Of a DNA stretch of 24,295 nt, positions 1 to 6,459 are shown in pieces. The translations under genes and the position numbers were made by a program. This DNA comes from an uncultured Succinivibrio sp. (GTDB lineage Bacteria > Pseudomonadota > Gammaproteobacteria > Enterobacterales > Succinivibrionaceae). Each line of letters starts with the position of its first letter. Within the stretch, counting starts at the first letter, position 1. Where the stretch lies: NCBI GenBank assembly GCA_900767695.1, contig CAAGAC010000123.1:1-24295 (forward strand), read 5' to 3'. The notes under the pieces are model-generated. The model was not told where the DNA came from and did no database searches. It saw only the letters and a list, made by a program, of their open reading frames with translations.

Positions 1-1
1 G

Positions 2-88
2 CCAGTGATCAACAAGGCGCTGTCCAACGCAATCCTGATCAGCGAGTGGTGGACGTGGCTTGAAGATACGGAGTTCCGGCTGGGCTAG
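2..88 (+). CDS. Group II intron reverse transcriptase/maturase, C-terminal fragment (partial)
   Basis: Frame 2 is open from the window start to a TAG at 86-88 and reads PVINKALSNAILISEWWTWL and then nine more residues. The pattern of a small KALSN-type helix followed by an aromatic segment resembles the extreme C-terminus of group II intron maturases. The intron RNA domains immediately downstream support this. The stop codon lies in the loop of the 71-98 stem, as expected for an ORF hosted in intron domain IV. Only 28 residues are visible, so the class of the enzyme and whether it is intact cannot be judged. Confidence 0.65.
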   Translation, partial: PVINKALSNAILISEWWTWLEDTEFRLG

Positions 89-111
89 GCCGGAACTCAA
101 AAGTGACAAGT

Positions 112-181
112 AACCGCCGGATGCGAGAACCGCACGTCCGCGCGGTGTGAGAGGGGCGAGCGAAAACTCCACCTACTCGAT
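112..181 (+). ncRNA. Group II intron domains V and VI
   Basis: CGGATGCG (117-124) pairs with CGCACGTCCG (130-139) around a small AGAAC loop, leaving a CG bulge, and the outer CCG pairs with CGG. This is the compact bulged hairpin of catalytic domain V. Directly after it GAGGGG (150-155) pairs imperfectly with CCTACTC (172-178), leaving A171 bulged as in domain VI. Pairing was done by eye. Confidence 0.7.
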
Positions 182-216
182 TAATCGCAGGAACGGCGCC
201 GCCATCTTCCAAGCCA

Positions 217-245
217 TTGGACAAAAGCGCATTGTGTTCTACAAT
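217..245 (+). promoter_or_regulatory. Probable sigma-70 promoter for the zinc-finger gene
   Basis: TTGGAC (217-222) and TACAAT (240-245) are separated by exactly 17 bases. The -10 box matches five of six consensus positions and the -35 box three. Transcription would start near 252 and leave a leader of about 60 nt. It lies entirely downstream of the intron end, so the following genes need not rely on read-through from the intron. Confidence 0.55.
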
Positions 246-314
246 CTTGCCTTGCAGGACCAACGATATTAGAAAGGACGGGCCGCGCAGCCCTCCGCGC
301 ATCCATCTACCGCC

Positions 315-1949
315 ATGACCGACACCCCCAACGCGAGCACCAAGGCAGGCGCGCCATCAGCGCCGGAACCAGCCTTACCCACGACAAGCCTCGAGCAGGC
401 CAGGGAGATCCTGACCGAGCGCCTCGGCAGCTTCCTCGCAGCCTGTGGGGCCGTCGAGGGCGACTACTCGTTCGACGGCTTCTCCTCAAGGCCGGTCTCC
501 ATCGACGCGCGCTACGTCTGGAAGCTCGAGGTCAAGGTCAAGGACGAGCAGGCGGACACCGCGCGCCTCTCGAACCTCGCCTTCGTCTCCCAGGGCGAGC
601 TTGAGAAGAGCCCCCGCCACGTCCGCGACCAGTTCCAGGGAGACGAGGCGGTGCTTGCCTCGGCAGTCGAGCGCGACAGCGGCACCGGCTTCCAGGCGCT
701 GCGCAAGATGCTCTCCAAGGTAAACGTCATCGCCAAGAAGGATCTCTACGGCTACGCCGTCTGCCCGCGCTGCCACGGCTCGCGCTCGGAGAAGTGCCGC
801 AGCTGCCAGGGCACGGGGCAGGTCAAGTGCCCCGACTGCGGGGGCAGGGGAGACAACTGCCCGCGCTGCCAGGGCAGGGGGTACCTCAACTGCCCCGAGT
901 GCTCGGGACGCGGCACCGCCACCTGCACCAAGTGCCACGGCAAGGGCCTCACCGGGGTGCGCCGCACCATCACCCAGCAGATCACGCGCTCCTGCTCCTT
1001 CTCCTACCAGATAGGAACGGGCAAGGACGCCACCGACGGATCCGAGCTTTCAGAGCAGGACCGCCAGGCACTGTGCGCCGAGACCGGCTTTGAGAAGATT
1101 CAGACCCAGCAGGAGGGCGGCGTCTGCTATGCCGACTTCACCGGGCGCAACAGCTACCACCAGATCAAGGTGAGGCTCCTCGAGAGCGGCGCGGAGTTCC
1201 TCTGCACCGCCTGCGGCGACCGCTGCGAGTTCATCTCCAGGCCCAGCCTCTTTGACAACCTCTGCTCCAAGTTCCTAAAGCAGGTCTCCTCGATAGTCTC
1301 CGATCGCGCCCGCGCCATCTCCTACAAGCAGACCGCGCTGTGCGACGCTTTCGCCTCGAACGGGATCATCGCCGCGACCGTGCGCGGCATGGACGCCATC
1401 GTGACCACGGTCTACGAGGACGGCTGCAGGCGCTTCGGGCTGAACTTTGCAAAGCTCGCCGAGGCCGAGAGCACCGACGCCGACCAGAGCTTCCGCGTCA
1501 TGCAGGCCAAGGTCAGGCCCGAGATAGTGCGGCGCGTCGCGTCGCTCCTGCGCCAGAACGCCTCGTTCTTCGCATCTGAGGCCTTCTGCGCGGAGGTGGC
1601 CGAGCGCCTCGTCTCGCTGCTGCCTGTCCTCACAAAGCGCGATCCCGACAGCGGCATGATCTGGAACGCAGCCTGCATCGTCACCTGGTTCACGACCGGC
1701 GTCGTGCTCTACATGACCGGCTGCATGGTGCCGATCGCGGTGATGTTCTTCCTGATCTCGCTCATAGCCCCGCTCGCCATCTCGTTCTTTGGCTCAAGAA
1801 GCCTGCTCTACTACCTCGCCGCGCTCAGGCTGCGCCTGACCCACCTTGGCAAGAAGCTTCCTGACATGAAGCCCGACGCGCTCGCGGCGGTAAAATACCT
1901 GTTCGTAAACACGGCCGTCATCGCGATCATGCTTGCCGTGGGCGCATAG
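315..1949 (+). CDS. Membrane protein with six tandem DnaJ-type CxxCxGxG zinc-finger repeats
   Basis: The 544-residue product has no J-domain. Residues 150-211 hold six consecutive CxxCxGxG-type units (CPRCHGSR, CRSCQGTG, CPDCGGRG, CPRCQGRG, CPECSGRG, CTKCHGKG) spaced by only two or three residues, an 11-residue period. In DnaJ such units bind zinc and unfolded protein, but DnaJ has four and spaces them more widely. A further cysteine cluster is at C297, C300 and C304. A hydrophobic pair of segments spans about 448-495 and another about 528-544, so the C-terminus is in the membrane and the zinc domain is probably cytoplasmic. An in-frame TAG at 270-272 and no other ATG fix the start at 315, although no good Shine-Dalgarno is visible. 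The stop is 13 bases before the glycerate kinase start, suggesting an operon. Exact function is unknown. Confidence 0.8.
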   Translation: MTDTPNASTKAGAPSAPEPALPTTSLEQAREILTERLGSFLAACGAVEGDYSFDGFSSRPVSIDARYVWKLEVKVKDEQADTARLSNLAFVSQGELEKSPRHVRDQFQGDEAVLASAVERDSGTGFQALRKMLSKVNVIAKKDLYGYAVCPRCHGSRSEKCRSCQGTGQVKCPDCGGRGDNCPRCQGRGYLNCPECSGRGTATCTKCHGKGLTGVRRTITQQITRSCSFSYQIGTGKDATDGSELSEQDRQALCAETGFEKIQTQQEGGVCYADFTGRNSYHQIKVRLLESGAEFLCTACGDRCEFISRPSLFDNLCSKFLKQVSSIVSDRARAISYKQTALCDAFASNGIIAATVRGMDAIVTTVYEDGCRRFGLNFAKLAEAESTDADQSFRVMQAKVRPEIVRRVASLLRQNASFFASEAFCAEVAERLVSLLPVLTKRDPDSGMIWNAACIVTWFTTGVVLYMTGCMVPIAVMFFLISLIAPLAISFFGSRSLLYYLAALRLRLTHLGKKLPDMKPDALAAVKYLFVNTAVIAIMLAVGA

Positions 1950-1962
1950 CAGCAGGTTTTAC

Positions 1963-3138
1963 ATGCCGAAGATCCTCCTGGCCTTTGATTCCTTCAAGAA
2001 CTGCATGAGCGCCGAGGAGGCCTGCAAGGCCGCGGCGAAGGGCATCTCCGAGCTTGGCCTTCGCGGGATCGGCACCGAGATGATCCCGCTCTCCGACGGC
2101 GGCGAGGGACTAATCGACGTCCTGCGCGCCTTCCCGGACTTCAGCAGGAGCTCTATCTTCAAGGCAGAAGTCCACGACGCCTACGGCGATCCCTCTGAGA
2201 CCGAGATCCTCGAGAACGGCGATCTCGCAGTCATCGAGAGCGCCCGCGTGGTCGGCCTGGAGGCTGCGCAGGCCAAGGGCCTGCGCTTCATGGACGGCAC
2301 CTCCTACGGCATGGGCGAGGCGGTGGGCGCCTGCCTCTCGCGCGGCTTCTCGCGCATCATCATCTCCCTAGGCGGCAGCGCCACCAGCGACGGCGGCGCG
2401 GGCATGGCCCAGGCCCTGGGCGTCAGGTTCCTCGACGAGAAGGGCAATGAGCTGAAGGCCCCGATCAGGGTGCGCGACTTGAGATCCATCGCCTCAGCCG
2501 ACGTATCCAGTCTCGATCCGAGGATCCGCAAGTGCTCGATTGAGATCCCCTGCGACGTGGTGAACCCGCTCCTGGGCGCCGCCGGAGCGACCTTCGTTTT
2601 CGGCGCGCAGAAGGGCGGCAGCCACGAGGAGCTCATGGAGGCAGAGGAGGGCATGGCCGCCTACGCCCGCGCCATGGAGCAGGCCACAGGCCTTCTTGAG
2701 GCCAAGGATCTTCCAGGCGCGGGCGCGGCCGGCGGGCTTGGCGCAGGGTGCCTCTATGCCTTGAAGGCCCGTCTGCGCTCGGGCATCGACACCGTGCTCT
2801 CGCTGGCCTCCTTTGACGTGAGGCTCTCCGAGGCGGCGCTCGTCATCACCGGCGAGGGGCGCAGCGACGCCCAGTCGGCGCTTGGAAAGGTTCCCTCCGG
2901 GGTGATCCGCGCCTGCCGCGCCCGCGGCGTCAAGTGCGTGGTGGTGAGCGGGGCGCTGGGCGACGGGGCGCCCGATCTCATACGCCTCGGGGCCTCGGCC
3001 ATCTTTTCGATCTGCGACCGCCCGATGGCGCTTGAGACCTCCATCCGCAACGCAAAAGACCTGCTTGCCATCCAGTGCGCGAACGTCGTGCGCCTCATCT
3101 CGCTTTGCGGCGGCCTTGATGTCAAGACTCCGCTCTAG
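1963..3138 (+). CDS. Glycerate 2-kinase, GarK/GlxK family
   Basis: The 391-residue protein matches the bacterial type 1 glycerate kinase family, which phosphorylates D-glycerate with ATP to 2-phosphoglycerate and feeds glyoxylate or sugar-acid breakdown into lower glycolysis. Family motifs are visible in order: the N-terminal FDSFK (D9-K12), SDGGEG (44-49), GGSATSDGGAGMAQALG, DVVNPLLG with AQKGG, GAGAAGGLGAG, and near the C-terminus TGEGRSDAQSALGK. Length is close to the usual 380 residues. The ATG at 1963 begins exactly at the conserved MPKILLAFDSF and has CAGCAGG upstream at 1949-1955. An in-frame upstream start at 1933 would overlap the preceding gene and adds only non-conserved residues. 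The closeness to that gene suggests cotranscription. No other glycerate-pathway gene is in the window. Confidence 0.95.
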   Translation: MPKILLAFDSFKNCMSAEEACKAAAKGISELGLRGIGTEMIPLSDGGEGLIDVLRAFPDFSRSSIFKAEVHDAYGDPSETEILENGDLAVIESARVVGLEAAQAKGLRFMDGTSYGMGEAVGACLSRGFSRIIISLGGSATSDGGAGMAQALGVRFLDEKGNELKAPIRVRDLRSIASADVSSLDPRIRKCSIEIPCDVVNPLLGAAGATFVFGAQKGGSHEELMEAEEGMAAYARAMEQATGLLEAKDLPGAGAAGGLGAGCLYALKARLRSGIDTVLSLASFDVRLSEAALVITGEGRSDAQSALGKVPSGVIRACRARGVKCVVVSGALGDGAPDLIRLGASAIFSICDRPMALETSIRNAKDLLAIQCANVVRLISLCGGLDVKTPL

Positions 3139-3156
3139 GCAGGGGCGATGAACAGC

Positions 3157-3181
3157 AAGGCCGGGGCAGCGCCCCGGCCTT
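3157..3181 (+). terminator. GC-rich hairpin after glycerate kinase
   Basis: AAGGCCGGGGC (3157-3167) and GCCCCGGCCTT (3171-3181) form a perfect 11-bp stem with loop AGC. It lies 18 bases after the stop codon, between convergent genes. There is no real T-run after it on either strand, so intrinsic termination may be weak. Its role as terminator or 3' protective hairpin is inferred from position. Confidence 0.5.
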
Positions 3182-3190
3182 GGCCTTCAT

Positions 3191-3215
3191 GGAGTGCTGA
3201 AAGCTTCAGCACTCC
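3191..3215. repeat. Perfect 11-bp inverted repeat overlapping a stop codon
   Basis: GGAGTGCTGAA (3191-3201) and TTCAGCACTCC (3205-3215) are perfect reverse complements with a 3-base centre. The right arm contains the last sense codons and part of the stop (3206-3208) of the minus-strand TIM-barrel gene. With the adjacent 3157-3181 hairpin, the two convergent transcripts would each end in stacked stem-loops. Confidence 0.6.
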
Positions 3216-4141
3216 CTTACCATGAACTCGATGGTGATCTGCTTTAAAAAGTCCGACGCGACGTGGAAGCAGCGCTCCTCAAGGCCATCTGGCACCTCGT
3301 CTGGCTGGCGCAGCTCGGTGCAGACCAGCACTCCCTTCTCCTTGTTGAGGCCGAGCCTCCAGGCGGTCTCGATGAGGCTTGCCGCGGCCTTGACCGTGAG
3401 GAACCCGGGAAGCCCCGGCTGCAGGTGGTTGTCGCCGTAGAGCGGATCCTCGGGATCGAGCACGGCGTTTGAGAGGTGGATGCAGCCGACGAACTTGTTC
3501 ATGTGCTCAAGCCCGTTGTGGATCACCTCGCGGTTGAGCGCGGAGTGGGCGGTGTCGTAGCAGCAGTAGAGCGAGGGGAGATCGGGCTTCAATATCTCCA
3601 TCATCTCGTAGGTGTCCTCGGAGGTGCCAAGCAGGGCGCGGCGGCCGGAGAACTTCTCCAGCGCCTCGAAGATGAGGTTCTGGCGGTGCTCCTTGGCATA
3701 GCGCGTCAGCTCGGTGAGGCTCTTGATGAGGGCGCGGTAGGCGTCGGACTTGTCGAGGATCCCGACGTTCCTGCCCGAGACCACGCCGAAGTTGCCGCTG
3801 CCAAGCTCGCATGACTCCTCGATGAGCTTCTTGATGGCGTCGACTGACTTCCTGCGGGCCGTCTCGTCGATGGAGTTGATGTCGAGTCCGTGCTCGGCCG
3901 CGTAGAGGCCGCTCCAGACGATGACGTTGCCAACCTTCGACGAGGGGATTGAGAGGGCCTTGAGGATCCTCCTGCGGTCCTCCCTGCCCTCGATGATCGG
4001 CAGCTCGATGGAGCGGTAGAAGCCGTCCTGCACGATGTGCTCGACCTTGCGGGCGATGTAGGCGCCGTCGCGGTAGCGGGTGTGGTAGAGCTCGGCAAGG
4101 TGCGCCGAGGGAATGATGTAGTCGCGTTTGCTTACGCCCAT
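3206..4141 (-). CDS. Xylose-isomerase-like TIM-barrel protein (sugar phosphate isomerase/epimerase, AP endonuclease family 2 fold)
   Basis: The 311-residue protein has the pattern of the AP_endonuc_2 / xylose-isomerase-like TIM barrel. Metal-binding acidic and histidine positions sit at strand ends in the expected order: a Glu in LIFEALEKF, Asp and His in CYDTAHS, His in CIHLSN, Asp and His in GDNHLQPG, and a Glu in VCTELRQP. Such proteins are divalent-metal sugar isomerases or epimerases, or endonuclease IV relatives. The HLSN and GDNH elements favour a sugar-type enzyme, but the substrate cannot be named. The ATG at 4141 is preceded by GGAGGC at good spacing, and a promoter lies just upstream. 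It is convergent with the glycerate kinase, so a shared pathway is possible but not shown. No signal peptide is present. Confidence 0.8.
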   Translation of the reverse strand: MGVSKRDYIIPSAHLAELYHTRYRDGAYIARKVEHIVQDGFYRSIELPIIEGREDRRRILKALSIPSSKVGNVIVWSGLYAAEHGLDINSIDETARRKSVDAIKKLIEESCELGSGNFGVVSGRNVGILDKSDAYRALIKSLTELTRYAKEHRQNLIFEALEKFSGRRALLGTSEDTYEMMEILKPDLPSLYCCYDTAHSALNREVIHNGLEHMNKFVGCIHLSNAVLDPEDPLYGDNHLQPGLPGFLTVKAAASLIETAWRLGLNKEKGVLVCTELRQPDEVPDGLEERCFHVASDFLKQITIEFMVREC

Positions 4142-4176
4142 AGCTGCCTCCGGGTCAGGCCTTTGGATACAAGTTC

Positions 4177-4205
4177 AGGTTAGCGGCGCGGTTGGCGGCA
4201 TTCAA
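4177..4205 (-). promoter_or_regulatory. Probable sigma-70 promoter for the TIM-barrel gene
   Basis: On the minus strand TTGAAT (4205-4200) and TAACCT (4182-4177) are 17 bases apart. Transcription would start near 4170 and leave a leader of about 30 nt carrying the GGAGGC ribosome site. Confidence 0.45.
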
Positions 4206-4246
4206 CGGCAAAAATCCGCGTCTGCATTTGGGATCTCAAAGAAAGT

Positions 4247-4320
4247 GGGCATTTGCCCGAAAAAGCCATGAAAACGCGTTTTCTTGGGCATGCCCCAGCC
4301 ACAAAGCGTGATCTTGATCA
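4247..4320. promoter_or_regulatory. Cluster of four short palindromes upstream of the TIM-barrel gene
   Basis: Within 74 bases there are GGGCATTTGCCC (4247-4258, two central mismatches), GAAAACGCGTTTTC (4270-4283, perfect), GGGCATGCCC (4286-4295, perfect) and TGATCTTGATCA (4309-4320, arms perfect with a 2-base centre). No reading frame here has convincing coding features. The cluster lies about 40 bp upstream of the -35 box at 4200-4205, where an activator or repressor could act on the minus-strand gene. The binding protein is unknown. The rest of 4142-4429 holds this cluster, the promoter and the HPr terminator. Confidence 0.4.
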
Positions 4321-4365
4321 TGAAAATTGGCTTTTTGGAGTGAAAGGGCAGTTTTCAGCGGACGG

Positions 4366-4397
4366 AAAAAACAAGGGGCAGGCTTCAAGCCTGCCCC
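4366..4397 (-). terminator. Rho-independent terminator of the HPr gene
   Basis: On the minus strand GGGGCAGGC, loop TTGAA and GCCTGCCCC form a perfect 9-bp stem, followed by TTGTTTTTT (4374-4366). It begins about 30 bases after the HPr stop codon. The form is a classic intrinsic terminator. Confidence 0.85.
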
Positions 4398-4429
4398 CCG
4401 CGCACGATTTCTTGCGCCCTGTCACATTG

Positions 4430-4690
4430 TCAGAGGTATTCCTCGAAGGCCTTCTTCATGGCCTCGGAGGCTGCCTGCTCGTCGGCGCCGTTGCAGGACA
4501 CCTTGATGGTGTCGGCGCAGCGGATCCCCATGCCCAGCAGGGCGAAGATCCCGCTCTTGAGGGACTCGGTGCGGCCCTTGCAGGTGATCTTGATCTCGGA
4601 CTTGTAGTTGCTGGCGGCCTTGATGATCGCCCCTGCGGGACGCGCGTGGACTCCGTCTCTGTCCTTGATGGTGTATTCAAACTCTATCAT
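4430..4690 (-). CDS. ptsH: HPr family phosphocarrier protein
   Basis: The 86-residue protein has the HPr fold signature. The phosphate-accepting His15 lies in HARPAG (15-20). The regulatory serine is S46 in LKSGIF, followed by LLGMGI as in the HPr helix. HPr carries phosphate from PTS enzyme I to sugar-specific EIIA domains in the cytoplasm. The exact H15/S46 numbering with a LKS context is like HPr proteins that are targets of HPr kinase. The ATG at 4690 gives the canonical length and has AAGGG upstream; an in-frame start at 4732 would add a non-conserved basic tail. It has its own promoter and terminator. No enzyme I or EIIA gene is nearby, so a role in carbon regulation rather than transport is possible. 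Confidence 0.92.
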   Translation of the reverse strand: MIEFEYTIKDRDGVHARPAGAIIKAASNYKSEIKITCKGRTESLKSGIFALLGMGIRCADTIKVSCNGADEQAASEAMKKAFEEYL

Positions 4691-4743
4691 GATGGTACCC
4701 TTCCGCCTCTGGCATCGTTTTGGGAATGCCATGGCCTCTGATT

Positions 4744-4771
4744 GTTATAGCTCTGACGCTGATCTTATCAA
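4744..4771 (-). promoter_or_regulatory. Strong sigma-70 promoter for the HPr gene
   Basis: On the minus strand TTGATA (4771-4766) and TATAAC (4749-4744) are separated by 16 bases; the boxes match the consensus at four and five of six positions. Predicted start is near 4737, giving a leader of about 47 nt. The -35 box overlaps the T-tract of the ihfA terminator. Confidence 0.65.
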
Positions 4772-4796
4772 AAAGCCCAGCGCAATGCGCCACTGG
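4770..4796 (-). terminator. Rho-independent terminator of ihfA
   Basis: On the minus strand CCA, bulge GTG, GCGC, loop ATT, GCGC, TGG form a bulged stem followed by GCTTTTT. It is 33 bases after the ihfA stop. A 7-bp hairpin (4812-4818 with 4824-4830) directly overlapping the ihfA stop codon precedes it. A T-run also follows that one, so termination may occur at either. Confidence 0.6.
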
Positions 4797-4828
4797 CAGA
4801 AAAAGCCAGTTGATTCCGGCGTGCGGAA

Positions 4829-5116
4829 TCAGTTTTTCGAATCGATGCGGTTGCGCAGCTTCTGCCCGGCCTTGAACGTGGTGACGCGGCGGGGGGTGAT
4901 CATGACTTCCTTGCCGGTCTTGGGGTTTCTGCCCGGGCGGGCGTTCTTCTGCTTGAGCTCGAAGTTGCCGAAGCCGGTGAGCTTGACCACCTCTCCCTTC
5001 TCGAGGGTCTCGGCGATGGTCTCGAAGAACGAGTCGACAAAGATCTGCGCGGTCGGCTTGGGCATCTGGAGCTTGGCGACCAGGCGGTCGGTAATTTCTG
5101 CACGCGTTAAAGCCAT
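4829..5116 (-). CDS. ihfA: Integration host factor subunit alpha
   Basis: The 95-residue protein aligns closely by eye with Escherichia coli IhfA: N-terminal MALT-AE, the GFGNFEL strand (48-54), the DNA-intercalating arm with RPGRNPKTG (60-68) including Pro65, and the ITPRRVTTF-GQKL C-terminal part. IHF is a heterodimer with IhfB that binds specific sites and bends DNA sharply in replication, recombination and promoter control. The ITPRRVTTF tail is closer to IhfA than to HU. The ATG at 5116 gives the expected length, although its Shine-Dalgarno is weak. In many gammaproteobacteria ihfA follows pheST; here it stands alone between HPr and usg. A TATAGT box on the minus strand at 5222-5217 may be its -10, without a good -35. 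Confidence 0.95.
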   Translation of the reverse strand: MALTRAEITDRLVAKLQMPKPTAQIFVDSFFETIAETLEKGEVVKLTGFGNFELKQKNARPGRNPKTGKEVMITPRRVTTFKAGQKLRNRIDSKN

Positions 5117-5301
5117 ATCAGGGGTCTCACTTCAAATAGGCCTGCACTGCCGCCAGGGGGATGGTTCCCCGGTATTGGACGATTGCAATGTATCTGCCTG
5201 TAAAATCACGTTGTTTACTATAGTACATTATTTTCCGCGCGCTACCGTGATCGCGTGGAGCTTTTTGTTGATTTTCAAGAATCCCGCCCAAAATGGCGCC
5301 C

Positions 5302-5331
5302 TTGACCCTGATGCTACAATACTTGGATATT
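5302..5331 (+). promoter_or_regulatory. Probable sigma-70 promoter for usg
   Basis: TTGACC (5302-5307) and GATATT (5326-5331) are spaced by 18 bases. Transcription would start only a few bases before the AGGAGA ribosome site at 5334-5339, so the leader would be very short. The 5117-5301 stretch otherwise holds the ihfA promoter region and nothing else recognised. Confidence 0.4.
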
Positions 5332-5347
5332 TCAGGAGAAACGCATT

Positions 5348-6364
5348 ATGGCAATGAAAATCGCCGTCTACGGCTACGACACCGACATCGGCAAGCTCGT
5401 CTTCGAGACCATGGAGGAGCAGAAGCTCGAGGTAGAGGACCTCTTCCCGCTCTCGCCCCTGTCAGGGGAGTTCGACGCGGTCACGCTCAACGGCGAGAAC
5501 TACATGGTGAAGGCGGCCGACGAGTTCGACTTCGGCTCCTGCGACCTCGCCCTCTTCCTCACCACCCCCGACGAGAGCTCGCGCCTGGCCCGCGCCGCGG
5601 CCGCCAAGGGCTGCACCGTCATCGACGCCTCGGGCCTCTACTCGGACGACGAGAAGATCCCGCTGGTCATCCCCGAGATCAATCCCTACGACATCAAGGG
5701 CGTGGCCGAGACCCGCATCGCGATCCCGGCAAGCTCGAGCGCGACGCTGCTGGCCCTCTGCCTCCAGCCGCTTGCAGACTCCTTCGGGCTGGACCGAGTC
5801 AATGCCACCGTGATGGAGTCAGTCTCGGGGCAGGGCAGGCTCGGCACCGAGACGCTCGCGCGCGAGACCGCGCGCCTGCTCAACGGGCTTGACGGCGATC
5901 ACGAGGGCTTCGAGGCCCAGGTTGCCTTCAACCTGCACACCAGGATAGGAAAGGAGGCCGAGAACGGCTACTCCGAGCACGAGAACACCGTGCTCGCACA
6001 GCTCTCCCGCGTCCTGGGCGCGATCCCGGGCGGCTACGACGTCACTGCAGTCCAGGTGCCGGTCTTCTACGGCCACACCGCAACCGTGCACGTCGATCTC
6101 AAGGAGAGCGCGACTTTGGACGAGTTCAAAGCCGCGCTCTCCGAGTGCCCCTGGATCAAGATGGCCGGGGACGGCAGGATGCTCACCCCGGTCACCGACG
6201 CGGTGTCCGAGCGCAGCGTCCTCGTGTCGAGGATCCGCCGCCACGGCAGGAGCGGCAAGGCCTGGAGCTTCATCTGCATGATGGACAACACCAGGCGCGG
6301 CGAGGCAGTCTCGGTGGTGGAGATCGCAAAGCTCATCGAGAAGCAGCGGAATGAGCACGCTTAA
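5348..6364 (+). CDS. usg: Usg-type aspartate-semialdehyde dehydrogenase homologue lacking the catalytic cysteine
   Basis: The 338-residue protein has the Asd fold: an N-terminal Rossmann segment, the VIDASGLY and IPEINPY elements, and the C-terminal VPVFYGHTATVHVDL block. True Asd has a PNC catalytic motif. Here the position reads I126-P-A-S-S-S131, with Ser at the Cys site (S129). E. coli Usg likewise lacks the Cys (PNS), so this is a Usg-type paralogue rather than the lysine/threonine enzyme; dehydrogenase activity is unlikely. In Pseudomonas and relatives a usg-like gene lies just before fimV, as here. The ATG at 5348 has AGGAGA eight bases upstream. A second in-frame ATG at 5354 is possible but worse spaced. 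Confidence 0.88.
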   Translation: MAMKIAVYGYDTDIGKLVFETMEEQKLEVEDLFPLSPLSGEFDAVTLNGENYMVKAADEFDFGSCDLALFLTTPDESSRLARAAAAKGCTVIDASGLYSDDEKIPLVIPEINPYDIKGVAETRIAIPASSSATLLALCLQPLADSFGLDRVNATVMESVSGQGRLGTETLARETARLLNGLDGDHEGFEAQVAFNLHTRIGKEAENGYSEHENTVLAQLSRVLGAIPGGYDVTAVQVPVFYGHTATVHVDLKESATLDEFKAALSECPWIKMAGDGRMLTPVTDAVSERSVLVSRIRRHGRSGKAWSFICMMDNTRRGEAVSVVEIAKLIEKQRNEHA

Positions 6365-6381
6365 TGCATGAGAAAGGCAAA

Positions 6382-6421
6382 AAGCATGGCGATCGTCAAA
6401 TTAACGTTGCCAGCCATGCTT
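6382..6421. repeat. 9-bp inverted repeat between usg and fimV
   Basis: AAGCATGGC (6382-6390) and GCCATGCTT (6413-6421) are perfect reverse complements with a 22-base, AT-rich centre. The right arm lies inside the proposed fimV promoter. It could be a terminator for usg, although no T-run follows, or an operator controlling fimV. Confidence 0.45.
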
Positions 6422-6435
6422 AAAATACCTATCAG
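6407..6435 (+). promoter_or_regulatory. Possible fimV promoter
   Basis: TTGCCA (6407-6412) and TATCAG (6430-6435) are 17 bases apart, placing a start about 18 bases before the fimV ATG. GAGG (6450-6453) is the ribosome site, six bases from the ATG at 6460. Confidence 0.35.
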
Positions 6436-6459
6436 GCAGGACTTATTCCGAGGATAACA

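Larger units (their letters stand above)
1..181 (+). mobile_element. Group II intron, 3' end only
   Basis: The window opens inside a group II intron. Visible parts are the last codons of the intron-encoded reverse transcriptase (to 88), a 10-bp stem closing over its stop codon (71-80 with 89-98), a domain V-like hairpin and a domain VI-like hairpin. The segment GTGTGAGAGGGGC followed by CTACTCGAT is the typical 3' end of bacterial group II introns. A171 is unpaired in the last stem and is the likely branch point. The 3' boundary is placed near 176-181 from the pattern of known introns. The 5' part and the 5' exon lie outside the window, so the insertion target cannot be read here. Confidence 0.8.
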
